Origin: CADEER01 sp965216585
GTDB lineage: Bacteria > Desulfobacterota > Binatia > HRBIN30 > CADEER01
DNA: 64,000 bases
Assembly (NCBI GenBank): GCA_965216585.1
Contig: CBDCGC010000003.1
Location: 3,286,001 to 3,350,000 of the forward strand
Reading direction: 5' to 3'
Each line of letters starts with the position of its first letter. Position 1 is the first letter of the stretch. Shown here piece after piece: positions 44,416 to 53,542 of the stretch. Below the pieces are notes generated by a model that was not told where the DNA came from, did not search any database, and saw only the letters and a program-made list of their open reading frames with translations. A program made the translations under genes and the position numbers.

Positions 44416-45339
44416 ATGACTTGGACCGCCGCCGACATTCCCGATTTGAGCGATAAGACGATCGTCGTCACCGGCGCCAACAGCGGCATCGGCTACCATG
44501 CGGCGCTTCAATTCGCGGCGCGGGGAGCCGACACGATTCTCGCCTGTCGCGACTTGCGAAAGGCTAGTGCGGCGGCCGAGCTCATCACTCAGGCGCAGCC
44601 GCATGCCAAGGTCGAGACGATGGAGCTCGACCTCGCCAGCCTGGCGTCCATCAAGGATTTCGCCGCTGCGTTTCGTCCCAATCGCCAGCGGCTCGACGTG
44701 TTGTGCAACAACGCCGGTGTCATGGCGCTGCCCAAACGCACGACTGCCGATGGTTTCGAGATGCACATCGGCACCAACCACCTCGGGCACTTTGCCCTGA
44801 CCGGCCAGTTGCTGAGCTCGCTCCTCGAGACTCCGTCGTCGCGCGTCGTCACGGTGAGCAGCATCTTCCACCGTCCCGGGCGTATCAACTTCGATGATCT
44901 GCAAAGTGAGCGCAGTTATCAGAAGTGGATCGCCTACGCGCAGAGCAAGCTCGCCAATCTGCTCTTCACCTACGAGTTGCAGCGCCGCTTGACGGCCGGA
45001 GGGGCGGCAACGATCAGTGTCGCTTGCCATCCCGGCTACTCGAGCACCAACCTGCAAACCGCCGGCGCGCGGATGGTCGGCTCGTCCTTGCAGGAGCGCA
45101 TTTGGGGTGGCATCAACTCCATCTTTGCGCAAGCTGCCGACATGGGCGCGCTACCGACTCTCTTTGCCGCCACCGATCCGTCGGTCGAAGGCGGCGACTA
45201 TGTCGGCCCCGGCGGCTTCGCCGAATCGTGGGGGAATCCGGTGAAGGTACAATCGAATGCGCGGTCGCACGATGAGGAGTTGGCCAAGAAGCTGTGGGCG
45301 GTGTCGGAGGATCTGACCGGTGTGGTCTACGCGATTTGA
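44416..45339 (+). CDS. Short-chain dehydrogenase/reductase
   Basis: This 307-residue NAD(P)-dependent oxidoreductase has cofactor motif VTGANSGIGYHAA, the NNAG tetrad motif and active-site YAQSK (Y-x3-K), with the catalytic serine in VTVSSIFH. The length and GTNHLGHFALT motif resemble retinol-dehydrogenase-like or steroid-oxidising SDRs. The substrate cannot be deduced. It leads a plus-strand run including the P450, and the next gene is 15 bp away. Confidence 0.9.
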   Translation: MTWTAADIPDLSDKTIVVTGANSGIGYHAALQFAARGADTILACRDLRKASAAAELITQAQPHAKVETMELDLASLASIKDFAAAFRPNRQRLDVLCNNAGVMALPKRTTADGFEMHIGTNHLGHFALTGQLLSSLLETPSSRVVTVSSIFHRPGRINFDDLQSERSYQKWIAYAQSKLANLLFTYELQRRLTAGGAATISVACHPGYSSTNLQTAGARMVGSSLQERIWGGINSIFAQAADMGALPTLFAATDPSVEGGDYVGPGGFAESWGNPVKVQSNARSHDEELAKKLWAVSEDLTGVVYAI

Positions 45340-45354
45340 GATGATGCGCCGGCC

Positions 45355-46836
45355 ATGGGAATAGAAATCCGCCGCGACCACTTCGACGATGACGACCGGG
45401 CCGCCTTTGCTGCGAAGCTACGAGACGGTGTGCGCGCCTTGCGCGAAGTGCTGCGCCGCCCCGGTTTTGGCAGTGGTCCGACGACCTTGGGCTGTGAGGT
45501 CGAGTTCTCTCTGATCGACGACGATCTTCGCGCCGTTCACATCAACCGCCGCGTCCTGCGCGACGCCCTGGACCCCAAGCTGAGTCTCGAGCTCGATCGT
45601 TTCAACCTCGAGTACAACGCGACGCCGGTGCCGATCATCGGGCGCCCGTTCGAACGCATGCGCAAAGAGATTGCGACGTCACTCGCACATGTCGACAAAG
45701 TGGCCCGCAAGTACGGTGGCCGGGTTGCCCTGATCGGAATCCTGCCGACGCTGGTGGAAACCGATCTGCAGAGCTCGGCGATCACCGACATGGTGCGCTA
45801 TCGCGCCCTGTCGGCGGAGCTGCGGCGCCTGCGCGCCGCCGAGTTTCGCGTCCGAATCTCGGGCGAAGAGGATCTCGACGTCGCTTGCGACGACGTCACC
45901 ATGGAAGGTGCGAATACGTCGTTGCAAATTCACTTGCGCGTTGCGCCGGAAAATTTCGCCAAGGTGTTCAATGCGGCGCAGTTCGCGGCGGCACCGGTAC
46001 TCGCGGTCAGCGCCAACTCGCCGACTCTGCTGGGCAAGCGACTGTGGCGGGAAACGCGCATTGCCCTGTTTGACCAGGCGATCGACTATCGCGTCGAGGG
46101 ACCGGGCTGGCGACCGGCCCGTGTCACTTTCGGGCACGGTTGGGTGCGCACCGGCGCCGCCGAGCTCTTTGCCCAGAGTGTGGCTCTCTACGAACCGCTG
46201 TTACCGCAGATCGGCGATGAGGACGCATGTGCCGTGGTAGGGGAGGAGGGGATCCCGAGACTGGACGAGCTCTGCCTGCACCACGGCACGGTGTGGAGTT
46301 GGAACCGAGCTGTCTACGACGCCAGTGCCGGCGGTCATTTGCGGATCGAGCTGCGCTGTCTGCCCTGCGGCCCGACCCCGGTCGACATGATGGCGAGTGC
46401 TGCCTTCCTGGTCGGTCTGACCCTGGGGCTCGCCGATCAGGTCGAGTGGATGATCCCCGCCGTGCCGTTTCGCTTGATTCACGACAACTTCTACCGCGCC
46501 GCCCAGCACGGCGTCGATGCGTCCCTGGTTTGGCCGACCGAAACACCGCCGTCGCCGCGTACGCGCGGTGCCGGTGAGTTGGCGCTCAGCCTGCTCCCGC
46601 TGGCGGCCCGCGGTCTCGAGTCGGCCGGTGTGGAAACGGCCGAGATTGCGCACCTGCTCGGCATCATCGAGCAGCGGGCGGGCGGCAATCGCACGGCTTC
46701 GACCTGGCAGCTCGAGACGCTTGCCGGCCTCGAGCGCACCAACTCGCGCGACGTCGCCCTGGCATCGATGTTCGCCCGTTACCTCGAACATTCCGCCACC
46801 GGCGAACCAGTACACACCTGGCCGTGCAGTGCATGA
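45355..46836 (+). CDS. Glutamate-cysteine ligase family (GCS2/YbdK-like) protein
   Basis: This 493-residue ATP-dependent carboxylate-amine ligase has the fold of GCS2 proteins: LGCEVEFSLIDDDL near the N-terminus, FNLEYNATPVP, NTSLQIHLRV and RIELRCLPCGPTPVDM. In E. coli YbdK makes gamma-glutamylcysteine only weakly, so the true product here is uncertain. It is followed after about 10 bp by a zinc hydrolase gene. The two could act in sequence on an amide, which is inferred from proximity. Confidence 0.8.
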   Translation: MGIEIRRDHFDDDDRAAFAAKLRDGVRALREVLRRPGFGSGPTTLGCEVEFSLIDDDLRAVHINRRVLRDALDPKLSLELDRFNLEYNATPVPIIGRPFERMRKEIATSLAHVDKVARKYGGRVALIGILPTLVETDLQSSAITDMVRYRALSAELRRLRAAEFRVRISGEEDLDVACDDVTMEGANTSLQIHLRVAPENFAKVFNAAQFAAAPVLAVSANSPTLLGKRLWRETRIALFDQAIDYRVEGPGWRPARVTFGHGWVRTGAAELFAQSVALYEPLLPQIGDEDACAVVGEEGIPRLDELCLHHGTVWSWNRAVYDASAGGHLRIELRCLPCGPTPVDMMASAAFLVGLTLGLADQVEWMIPAVPFRLIHDNFYRAAQHGVDASLVWPTETPPSPRTRGAGELALSLLPLAARGLESAGVETAEIAHLLGIIEQRAGGNRTASTWQLETLAGLERTNSRDVALASMFARYLEHSATGEPVHTWPCSA

Positions 46837-46846
46837 GCACGTGAGC

Positions 46847-47860
46847 ATGGGTGTCGTGCCGCTATTGAGACAGATTGCGAGACCCGCACCCGGCGAGGTC
46901 GCTGCCTCCGTCGAGGAGTGGTTGCGGCAGCTCGCGGGTCCGACTCTGATCCACGTCGGCGGCCGCGACCGCGAGCGGACGCGTGGGGTGATCACGCTGC
47001 TGCACGGCAACGAACCCTCCGGCACACGGGCTGTGCACCGCTGGTTGCAAGAGGGGCGGACGCCGGCGACCGATACCTTCTTCGTCATTGCCGCCGTTGA
47101 AGCGGCGTTGCATCCACCCGGTTTTGCCCACCGGATGTTGCCCGGCCGCCGGGATTTGAACCGTTGCTTTGTCGCCCCATTCGAAGGCCGGGAAGGTCAA
47201 CTCGCCGCGGCGATTCTCGCCGCGATCGAAGAGGTCCAGCCGGAGGCGTTGATCGACATGCACAACAACAGCGGGCACTCGCCGCCTTATGGCATTGGGA
47301 CGCGCGTCGACCCGCGCTGCCTGGCGCTGGCGGCGCTGTTTGCCGACCACTACGTCTTGAGCGATCTCGATCTCGGTGCCGTGATCGAGGTCATCGATGA
47401 CGGCATCCCCAGTTGTACGATCGAGTGCGGTCGCGCCGGCGATCCGGCGGCGGATCAGACCGCTGCCGAGGGGTTGGCCGCCTTCCTTGCGGCGGAGCGC
47501 ATGCCGGCGGTGCCTGATCGGTCGGTCACACTCCTCCGCCATCCGATCCGAGTCGCCCTCAAGCGCGGCGCGACGATCGGTGTCGGTGAGGGGCCTTCGC
47601 CAGACTACGACCTGATCATCGCTGCCGACATGGACCGGCACAATTTCCAGCCCGTCGCTGCGGGTACGACCCTGGGCTGGATACGCGACGGTGCCTGGCC
47701 GCTCGAGGCGCATCGTTCAAACGGGGGGGAGTGCACGCGCGAGCACTTCGAGGTCGTCGGCGGCGAGCTGCGCACGCGCCGCCCCCTGGTCCCCATCATG
47801 ATGACCACCGATGCCGCCATCGCAGCATCCGATTGTTTGTTCTACATCGTGAGCTCGTAG
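46847..47860 (+). CDS. Zinc-dependent carboxypeptidase/aspartoacylase-like hydrolase
   Basis: ATG 46847 gives 337 residues; GTG 46841 is also possible, and the frame is open from 46517 inside the GCS2 gene. Motifs fit the M14/AstE-AspA fold: LLHGNEPSGT (histidine and glutamate zinc ligands), RRDLNRCF and LIDMHNNSGHSPPYG (third ligand histidine). A glutamate in CTIECGRAG may be catalytic. Such enzymes cleave N-acyl amino acids or C-terminal residues. Its coupling to the GCS2 gene points to related chemistry. Confidence 0.75.
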   Translation: MGVVPLLRQIARPAPGEVAASVEEWLRQLAGPTLIHVGGRDRERTRGVITLLHGNEPSGTRAVHRWLQEGRTPATDTFFVIAAVEAALHPPGFAHRMLPGRRDLNRCFVAPFEGREGQLAAAILAAIEEVQPEALIDMHNNSGHSPPYGIGTRVDPRCLALAALFADHYVLSDLDLGAVIEVIDDGIPSCTIECGRAGDPAADQTAAEGLAAFLAAERMPAVPDRSVTLLRHPIRVALKRGATIGVGEGPSPDYDLIIAADMDRHNFQPVAAGTTLGWIRDGAWPLEAHRSNGGECTREHFEVVGGELRTRRPLVPIMMTTDAAIAASDCLFYIVSS

Positions 47861-47956
47861 GCCCGTCCCAGGGCCGTCCCAGCGCACTCGCTTGCTCTGT
47901 TCTTCTCTACTAGTGTCGGAATCCAACCGGGGCGAACGGATCGAGTGGAGGGATCT

Positions 47957-49501
47957 ATGGTTGCTGGAGCCAAGGCATTGGAGACCGAGAAGATCGATAC
48001 CGCCAACCCCGGGGGCAAGTCGCCGCCGCGGCTGTCGGGCGCGTGGCCCGTGCTCGGCCACTTGCTCGAGCTGCGCCGCGATCCGATTGCCCTGATGCAG
48101 AGGCTGCGCGCGGAATGTGGTGAGGTCGGCGAGCTCAATCTGGCCGGTCATCGGATTGCGTTGCTCAGCGGCGAGGCGGCACAAGAGGCATTCTTCCGGG
48201 CGCCCGACGAGCAGCTCGACCAAGCGGCGGCCTATCCGTTCATGAAGCCGATCTTCGGCGAGGGCGTCGTTTTCGACGCGACGCCAGAGCAGCGCAAGCA
48301 GGCGATGCGCAATCAGTCGCTGCGCGACAAGTTCATGCGCGGGCACGCTCAGACGATCGCCGCCGAAGTGGAGAGTATGATCGAGAGCTGGGGCGAGCAG
48401 GGGGAGATCGACCTGCTTTCGTTTTTCGCCGAGCTCACCCTGTACACGTCGACCAGTTGTCTGATCGGCCGCTCCTTTCGCGAGGAGCTGGGGCCGGAGT
48501 ACACGGCGATCTTCGTCAACCTCGAGCGGGGAACCGACGCGTTGGCCTACGTCAATCCGTACCTCCCGATTCCCGCCTTGCGGGCGCGCGACCGGGCGCG
48601 CCGCGAGCTGGCGGCCAAGGTGGAGGGAATATTCTCGCGCCGTGAGAAGAGCGGTGAGAGCTACGACGATCTCTTTCAGATCCTGCACGGGTTGCGCGAC
48701 GAGAAGGGCGAGCGACGCTACAGCGATGAACAGATCACAGGCATGTTCATTTCGTTGATGTTCGCCGGCCACCATACGACGTCGGTCGTTTCCTCCTGGG
48801 GATTGCTCGAGCTCTTGATGAACCCGCAGTGGCTGGAGAAGGTCACTGCCGAGCTCGACGAGATCTATTCCGATGGCCGTGATGTTAGCTACCAGGCGTT
48901 GCGAGAGATTCCGGTGCTCGAGTGCGCGCTCAAGGAGACGTTGCGCCTTCACCCGCCACTGATCATTCTCATGCGCAAGGTGATCTACGACTTCCACTAC
49001 AAGGGCTGGACCATCCCTGCCGGCCACCTCGCCGCGGCGTCGCCGGCGGTATCGAACCGCATGCCCGAGCATTTTCCGGACCCACAGCGCTTCGATCCGG
49101 AGCGCTATCTTCCCGGCCGCGAGGAAGACGCCAAGAACTTTGCCTGGATTCCCTTCGGAGCGGGGCGCCACCGCTGTGTCGGCGCCGCCTTTGCGATGAT
49201 GCAACTGAAGGCGATTTTCTCGATCTTGCTGCGGACGCTACGAATTCGAGTTGGCGCAGCCGAGGCACACCTACACCAACGACCTTTCGAAGATGGTGGT
49301 CGCCGTGAAGCAGCCGTGTCGGGTGCGCTACCGCCGCCGCAAGGCTCGTGTGGCGACTGCCGTGGTCGCCAAGGCGGCGGATGCCGGGGTCGCGTCGGGA
49401 GCCTACCGCGTCTGCGTCGACCTCGACCTCTGCCAGGGGCACGCCGTCTGCATCAACGAGGCGCCGGCAGTCTTCGAGATCGAATGCAACGAGAAGGGTG
49501 A
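47957..49501 (+). CDS. CYP51-like cytochrome P450, frameshifted near 49238
   Basis: ATG 47957 (GGAGGG 4 nt upstream) opens a P450 very close to CYP51 sterol 14-alpha-demethylases. It shows CYP51 signature YPFMKPIFGEGVVFDA, I-helix FAGHHTTS, ExxR in LKETLRLHPP and heme loop FGAGRHRCVGAAF. Up to about residue 427 it is intact. The frame then turns into Arg/Gly-rich nonsense and stops at 49501. Removing one base near 49238 restores TYEFELAQPRHTYTNDLSK and QPCRVRYRRRK, the expected CYP51 end, and continues into the ferredoxin. The fault may be a mutation or a sequence error. Confidence 0.88.
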   Translation: MVAGAKALETEKIDTANPGGKSPPRLSGAWPVLGHLLELRRDPIALMQRLRAECGEVGELNLAGHRIALLSGEAAQEAFFRAPDEQLDQAAAYPFMKPIFGEGVVFDATPEQRKQAMRNQSLRDKFMRGHAQTIAAEVESMIESWGEQGEIDLLSFFAELTLYTSTSCLIGRSFREELGPEYTAIFVNLERGTDALAYVNPYLPIPALRARDRARRELAAKVEGIFSRREKSGESYDDLFQILHGLRDEKGERRYSDEQITGMFISLMFAGHHTTSVVSSWGLLELLMNPQWLEKVTAELDEIYSDGRDVSYQALREIPVLECALKETLRLHPPLIILMRKVIYDFHYKGWTIPAGHLAAASPAVSNRMPEHFPDPQRFDPERYLPGREEDAKNFAWIPFGAGRHRCVGAAFAMMQLKAIFSILLRTLRIRVGAAEAHLHQRPFEDGGRREAAVSGALPPPQGSCGDCRGRQGGGCRGRVGSLPRLRRPRPLPGARRLHQRGAGSLRDRMQREG

Positions 49502-49607
49502 GGACAAAGTCACCCTTCGCATGGAATCGCCCGCTCCCGAGCTTCGCGAGAACGTCGAAGCGGCGATTCGCCACTGCCCGACTCGGGCCATTTCCATTGA
49601 GGAGTAA
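49251..49607 (+). CDS. CYP51 C-terminal tail plus fused 3Fe-4S ferredoxin
   Basis: This frame holds the tail of the P450 (AQPRHTYTNDLSKMVV...QPCRVRYRRR), an Ala-rich linker (KARVATAVVAKAADAGVASG) and a single-cluster ferredoxin of about 65 residues. Cysteines are spaced as CQGHAVC then CP near the end, the three-cysteine, histidine-containing pattern of P450-type [3Fe-4S] ferredoxins. Linker and order match the CYP51-ferredoxin fusion known from Methylococcus capsulatus. No separate start is convincing, so this is probably part of one gene with the P450. The NTF2-like gene begins 6 nt after its TAA. Confidence 0.85.
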   Translation: MAQPRHTYTNDLSKMVVAVKQPCRVRYRRRKARVATAVVAKAADAGVASGAYRVCVDLDLCQGHAVCINEAPAVFEIECNEKGEDKVTLRMESPAPELRENVEAAIRHCPTRAISIEE

Positions 49608-49612
49608 GCACG

Positions 49613-50173
49613 ATGCCCGCATTCCCCCGCCAAGAGATGGAAGAAATGGTACGCCGCTGGGTGGCCGCCAACGACGAATCCGGCCGCACCGGCGACTGGT
49701 CGAAGATGTCCGAGTTCTACACCGAGGATGCGATCTACACGTGGAACACCGGTCCGAAGTGGGAGTTCGTTGCCAAGGGCCGCAAGCAGATCCACGAATG
49801 GGCTTTCGGTACGGAGATGTCGGGCCTCGAGCACTGGACCTATCCCTACGTGCGCACGCTCATCGACGACCAGAAGGGGGAGTTCCTTGGAATCTGGCGC
49901 CAGGTGGCCCCGGTGAAGGGGCCGGACGGCGTGCCCTACGAGATCCACGGCACGGGTGGTTCCTGGTTTCGCTACGCCGGCGACTACAAGTGGTGTTGGC
50001 AGAGGGACTTCTTCGATCACGCGAATGCCGGCGCGACCTTCACCGCGATGGCGGAGAATGGGCAGCTCAGCGAACCCATGCTCGAGCGGATGAAAAAGGG
50101 ATCGCGGATGCCGGGCTGGACGAAACGCCGCGACTTTGACTGGTTCTCGACGCTGGCCGATCCAGAGGCCTAG
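49613..50173 (+). CDS. NTF2/SnoaL-like protein
   Basis: This 186-residue protein has the cone-shaped NTF2-like fold: an N-terminal helix MEEMVRRWVAAND, then FYTEDAIYTW, GRKQIHEWAFG and the beta-sheet GEFLGIWRQV. Members include ketosteroid isomerases, limonene epoxide hydrolases and cyclases, so the function is open. It lies 5 nt after the ferredoxin stop. A role in modifying the P450 product is plausible but not shown. Confidence 0.75.
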   Translation: MPAFPRQEMEEMVRRWVAANDESGRTGDWSKMSEFYTEDAIYTWNTGPKWEFVAKGRKQIHEWAFGTEMSGLEHWTYPYVRTLIDDQKGEFLGIWRQVAPVKGPDGVPYEIHGTGGSWFRYAGDYKWCWQRDFFDHANAGATFTAMAENGQLSEPMLERMKKGSRMPGWTKRRDFDWFSTLADPEA

Positions 50174-50176
50174 CCG

Positions 50177-51487
50177 GTGGGTGAATCCCTCCGCTCTTCC
50201 TGTGCTGGTGAGTTCGATCCGACGCTCCGTCTCGCCGGACTATCGCGTCAGGCTCTTTGCATTCTGGGGCGCGAGTATCTTCTCATCGGCCACCTGCAAG
50301 ACCGGGTCGCGCTACCTCTGATCGCGGCGAAACTGGGCGCCGAGGCCTATGTCCAGTTCTCGATCGACGAGTGGATGGGTGCCAGCCCGATCTACTCGCA
50401 GAGAGTGCAACGGGCAATGGGCTTTGCCGGTACGGATGTCGGGACCGTTTTCAAGAACCTCCAACTCGACATCGGTGCGCCGCACCAGTTCCTCGATTTT
50501 CAATTCCGCCTCGACGGCCCCGAATACGGCGAGTTCTGGTTGCCTCACTGCGGCGCGCTACTCGACGTCGAGCCCTTTGGCGAGCGCAGCGTCAAGTTGA
50601 TGTGTCACGACATCGAGGACCCGACCTTCGACGCCACTGCCGCGGCGACCAACCCGAAGATGAAGGTGCGACCGATCCACCGGCCGCCGCGGGTGCCGGC
50701 CGATCGCTACCCGCATTGTCGCTGGAAGGTCTTCATCGACGACGAGGGCTCCGAATACCAACAACACCGTAACCTTCCGCTGGTGGCGTCCTCCAAGCTG
50801 GCGTCGGTCGACGTGCTCGAGGACGCCTGCGCGGATCTCGAAGCGGGGGGATGGGACGACTACGCGGGCGCGTTTGACCCGGGCTTTCAGCTCGAAGACC
50901 TCTCCCATCGAGCGCTCCACACCTGCCTGCAGGAGTTTGCCGTCCAGACCCACCTCCTCGCCCGCTCGCTGTTGCTGAACCTGGCGCAGCAATGCGACGA
51001 AGCGACGGCGACGGCGGTCGGCATGCGGCAGTGGATTGGCATCGGCGCGCTGGCGGCGCAGCGAATCAAGAAGGCGATGGGCATCGAAGGCGACGACGCG
51101 GCGGCGATCGCCAAGGTGTTGAACCTCCACCCGCACTTTCACCCGCGCACCTATGTCGACTGGTCGGTCGCATTGCCGCGCCCGGGCGTAGCTCGGGTGG
51201 CGATTCGACCGTGTCCGGTCCTGGACGAGGGGGACGTCTATTCGTGGTTTGCGACACTTGGCGAGGACGAACATCCGGCTTTGAACGCGATCGTTGGAGC
51301 CATCAACCCGAAGGCGCGGTGTGTTCCAACCGCGACGGAGAACGGAGAGTCCCTCGCGTGGAACGTCGTGATCGAAGCGTCGGAAGAGCCTCGTCCGGAG
51401 CCTTCGGAAGTAGGACTCGCCCGTTTGAGCCGTGGCGCGACCTTCGCGCTCGAGCAGCGACGTCCGCTGCGGTCGAGCAACGTGTGA
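50177..51487 (+). CDS. Unknown protein with two internally homologous halves
   Basis: I do not recognise this 436-residue protein. It consists of two diverged copies of one domain. LSRQALCILGREYLLIGHL matches LSHRALHTCLQEFAVQTHL. QRVQRAMGFAGTDVGTVFK matches QRIKKAMGIEGDDAAAIAK. ATNPKMKVRP matches AINPKARCVP. No signal peptide or membrane helix is visible, so it is probably cytoplasmic. It starts 3 nt after the NTF2-like gene's stop (GTG 50177) and belongs to the P450 operon. Confidence 0.7.
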   Translation: MGESLRSSCAGEFDPTLRLAGLSRQALCILGREYLLIGHLQDRVALPLIAAKLGAEAYVQFSIDEWMGASPIYSQRVQRAMGFAGTDVGTVFKNLQLDIGAPHQFLDFQFRLDGPEYGEFWLPHCGALLDVEPFGERSVKLMCHDIEDPTFDATAAATNPKMKVRPIHRPPRVPADRYPHCRWKVFIDDEGSEYQQHRNLPLVASSKLASVDVLEDACADLEAGGWDDYAGAFDPGFQLEDLSHRALHTCLQEFAVQTHLLARSLLLNLAQQCDEATATAVGMRQWIGIGALAAQRIKKAMGIEGDDAAAIAKVLNLHPHFHPRTYVDWSVALPRPGVARVAIRPCPVLDEGDVYSWFATLGEDEHPALNAIVGAINPKARCVPTATENGESLAWNVVIEASEEPRPEPSEVGLARLSRGATFALEQRRPLRSSNV

Positions 51488-51528
51488 GCGGGAGGCCAAG
51501 TGCGGTGTCGTCGGACTCTGATTCGCTC

Positions 51529-53247
51529 TCAAAGATCCAGCAAGTGCTCGCGGCCGGCGGCGGTGAATTCGCGTCGCAGGTTCTCGTAGTCGTCGCTGGT
51601 GAGCTCCCGATACCGGGTGTCGCCGCGCTCTCTCCAGAGGATGACGTCGCTCGTCGCGTCGGGTCTGAACTTTTGCCGGCGCAGCTCGCGGACGAGGATC
51701 TTGTTGGATGGTGTCATTGGTACGTCGCGGCCGATGCGGACGTAGGTCGGCAGCCACTTCGGTGAAAAGTCGGGTTGGGCGAGGAGAAAGTCGTAGAGCT
51801 CTTTGCCGTCGACGTCGAAGTCGTCGGCGACGACGATGGTCGCCATGACGCGGTCGCCGGCGCTCGTGTCGGCGACGCCGTACACCGAGGTCAGGTAGAT
51901 CTCGGGGTGGCGCTGTAGTGCTTGTTCGATCGGCTTGGCGAGAAAGTTCTCACCGTCGACGCGGATCCAGTCGAGCGCCCGGCCGGTGAAGTAGAGGTAG
52001 CCGGCGCGGTCGCGATAGCCAAAGTCGCCGCTCCAGTACATGCCGCCGCGTGTGCGCTGGCGTGTGGCCTCGTCGTTGTTGTAGTAGCCTTCGAACTTTC
52101 CCACTCCGGCGATGTTGACGATCTCGCCGATCGCATCGTCCGGATTGGTGATCCGCCCTTCGCCGTCGAGCTCGGCCGGCGGGCACTCCAAGCCGTCCGG
52201 CGAAAGGACCTTTACGTTCTCCGGCATGCGGCCGACACTGCCCGGCGGATCATCGGGCGAACGGGCGAAACCGAAACCGCCCTCCGAGGCTCCGAAGCCG
52301 TCGATGACCTGGCAGCCGAACCGCTCGGCGAATTCGGCGGCGATGGGGCCAGAGGCTTCGTTGCCGTAGCAGACGCGCAGCGGGTTGTCGGCGTCGTCGG
52401 CCCGGCGCGCGGTGGTGAGGATGTAGGAGAGTGGTTTTCCCGTGTAGTTGAAGTAGCTCACCCCATAGCGCCGCACGTCGGCAAGGAATTGGCTCTTGGA
52501 GAACTTTCTGATCAGGCCGAGCTTGGCTCCATGCAGGAGAGCCGGCATGAAGCCGCACTGCTGCGAGTTGGCGTGGAAGAGCGGCATCGCCAGGTAGCCG
52601 GTGTCGTCGGGGCCGACGCCCAACATGCCGCCGATGTATTCGCCGGTCGATATCATGCGGCCGTGACCGATGTTGACCGCCTTGGGTGCGGCTGTCGTGC
52701 CGGAGGTAAAGAGAAGGCAAAAGCGCGTGCTTGCATCGACCGGAACCTGCGGATCTTCGTCGAGTGATTCGCCGAGCTGCCGGCCGGCGTCGGCGATCGC
52801 CTCGTCGATGTCGCGACCGAAGGGGAGGGGCGTGCGCTCTTCCCAGCGCCGGCTGACGAGCATGCACTCGTCTGGGATGCCGAGCTCGGTGACCACATCG
52901 GCGAGGATCTCGAGCTGGCGCGGCTCGGTAACGATCATCTGACAGTCCGTGTGCTGGATGTCGCGCACCAGGCCGGCGCCGCGCCGCGTGTTGTTGACGC
53001 CGACGACGGCCGCGCCGGACAGCGCCGCGCCGCCGAAGGCGAAGAGGTACTCCGGCACGTTGTCGAGGAGAACCGCGACGTGGAAGGGGCGTCCGGGTTC
53101 GCGGAGTTGGAGAAAGAGACGCGCCCGGCGGATCGACTCCACGTAGTACTCGGCGTGCGTCCAGCGGCGGTCATCGAAGAGGAGAAAATCTCGTTGCGAA
53201 GTCGCGGGATCGGTGCCGTTGCGGCGGATGACGTCGGCAACCGTCAT
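51529..53247 (-). CDS. Acyl-CoA synthetase (AMP-binding, FadD type)
   Basis: This 572-residue adenylate-forming enzyme activates a carboxylic acid to its CoA ester. ATG 53247 (MTVADVIRRNGTD) is chosen because the extension to 53364 is unlike the family. Signature LLFTSGTTAAPKAVN, GFGASEGG, YWSGDFGYRD and the C-terminal GRALDWIRVDGENF hinge are visible. The catalytic lysine is in MTPSNKILVREL. It resembles actinobacterial FadD17-like proteins. It converges with the P450 operon and may feed the CoA pathway nearby. Confidence 0.9.
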   Translation of the reverse strand: MTVADVIRRNGTDPATSQRDFLLFDDRRWTHAEYYVESIRRARLFLQLREPGRPFHVAVLLDNVPEYLFAFGGAALSGAAVVGVNNTRRGAGLVRDIQHTDCQMIVTEPRQLEILADVVTELGIPDECMLVSRRWEERTPLPFGRDIDEAIADAGRQLGESLDEDPQVPVDASTRFCLLFTSGTTAAPKAVNIGHGRMISTGEYIGGMLGVGPDDTGYLAMPLFHANSQQCGFMPALLHGAKLGLIRKFSKSQFLADVRRYGVSYFNYTGKPLSYILTTARRADDADNPLRVCYGNEASGPIAAEFAERFGCQVIDGFGASEGGFGFARSPDDPPGSVGRMPENVKVLSPDGLECPPAELDGEGRITNPDDAIGEIVNIAGVGKFEGYYNNDEATRQRTRGGMYWSGDFGYRDRAGYLYFTGRALDWIRVDGENFLAKPIEQALQRHPEIYLTSVYGVADTSAGDRVMATIVVADDFDVDGKELYDFLLAQPDFSPKWLPTYVRIGRDVPMTPSNKILVRELRRQKFRPDATSDVILWRERGDTRYRELTSDDYENLRREFTAAGREHLLDL

Positions 53248-53542
53248 CGAGCCTCGCTGGCATCGATAGGCGCTGGCATTGGGAAAGAAGTGGGCACAAC
53301 CATTGCGACGGAGTTGTTTTGCGAAGACGGCGCTGGCGCAATTCTTCGCACAACCCGACCGCAAACCTCAACTGCGCTGTGCCGAACGCGGCGCAGCACG
53401 GGGTATTGTCAAGAGTTGTGGATCGGCGTTTCGCTGGCGCTCCTCGTGGAGTTCAACCAAAAGACGCTGTGTAGTCTGCAGCGCCCTGGTAGGCGGCGAA
53501 GGTTTGCACTGATCCTGAACCACGAGGAAAGGTTGGAGACCA

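Noticed and set aside
49230..49245. Programmed ribosomal frameshift in the P450 gene
   Set aside because: The site has no slippery heptamer or obvious downstream stimulator. Mutation or sequence error explains it more simply, though reads are needed.
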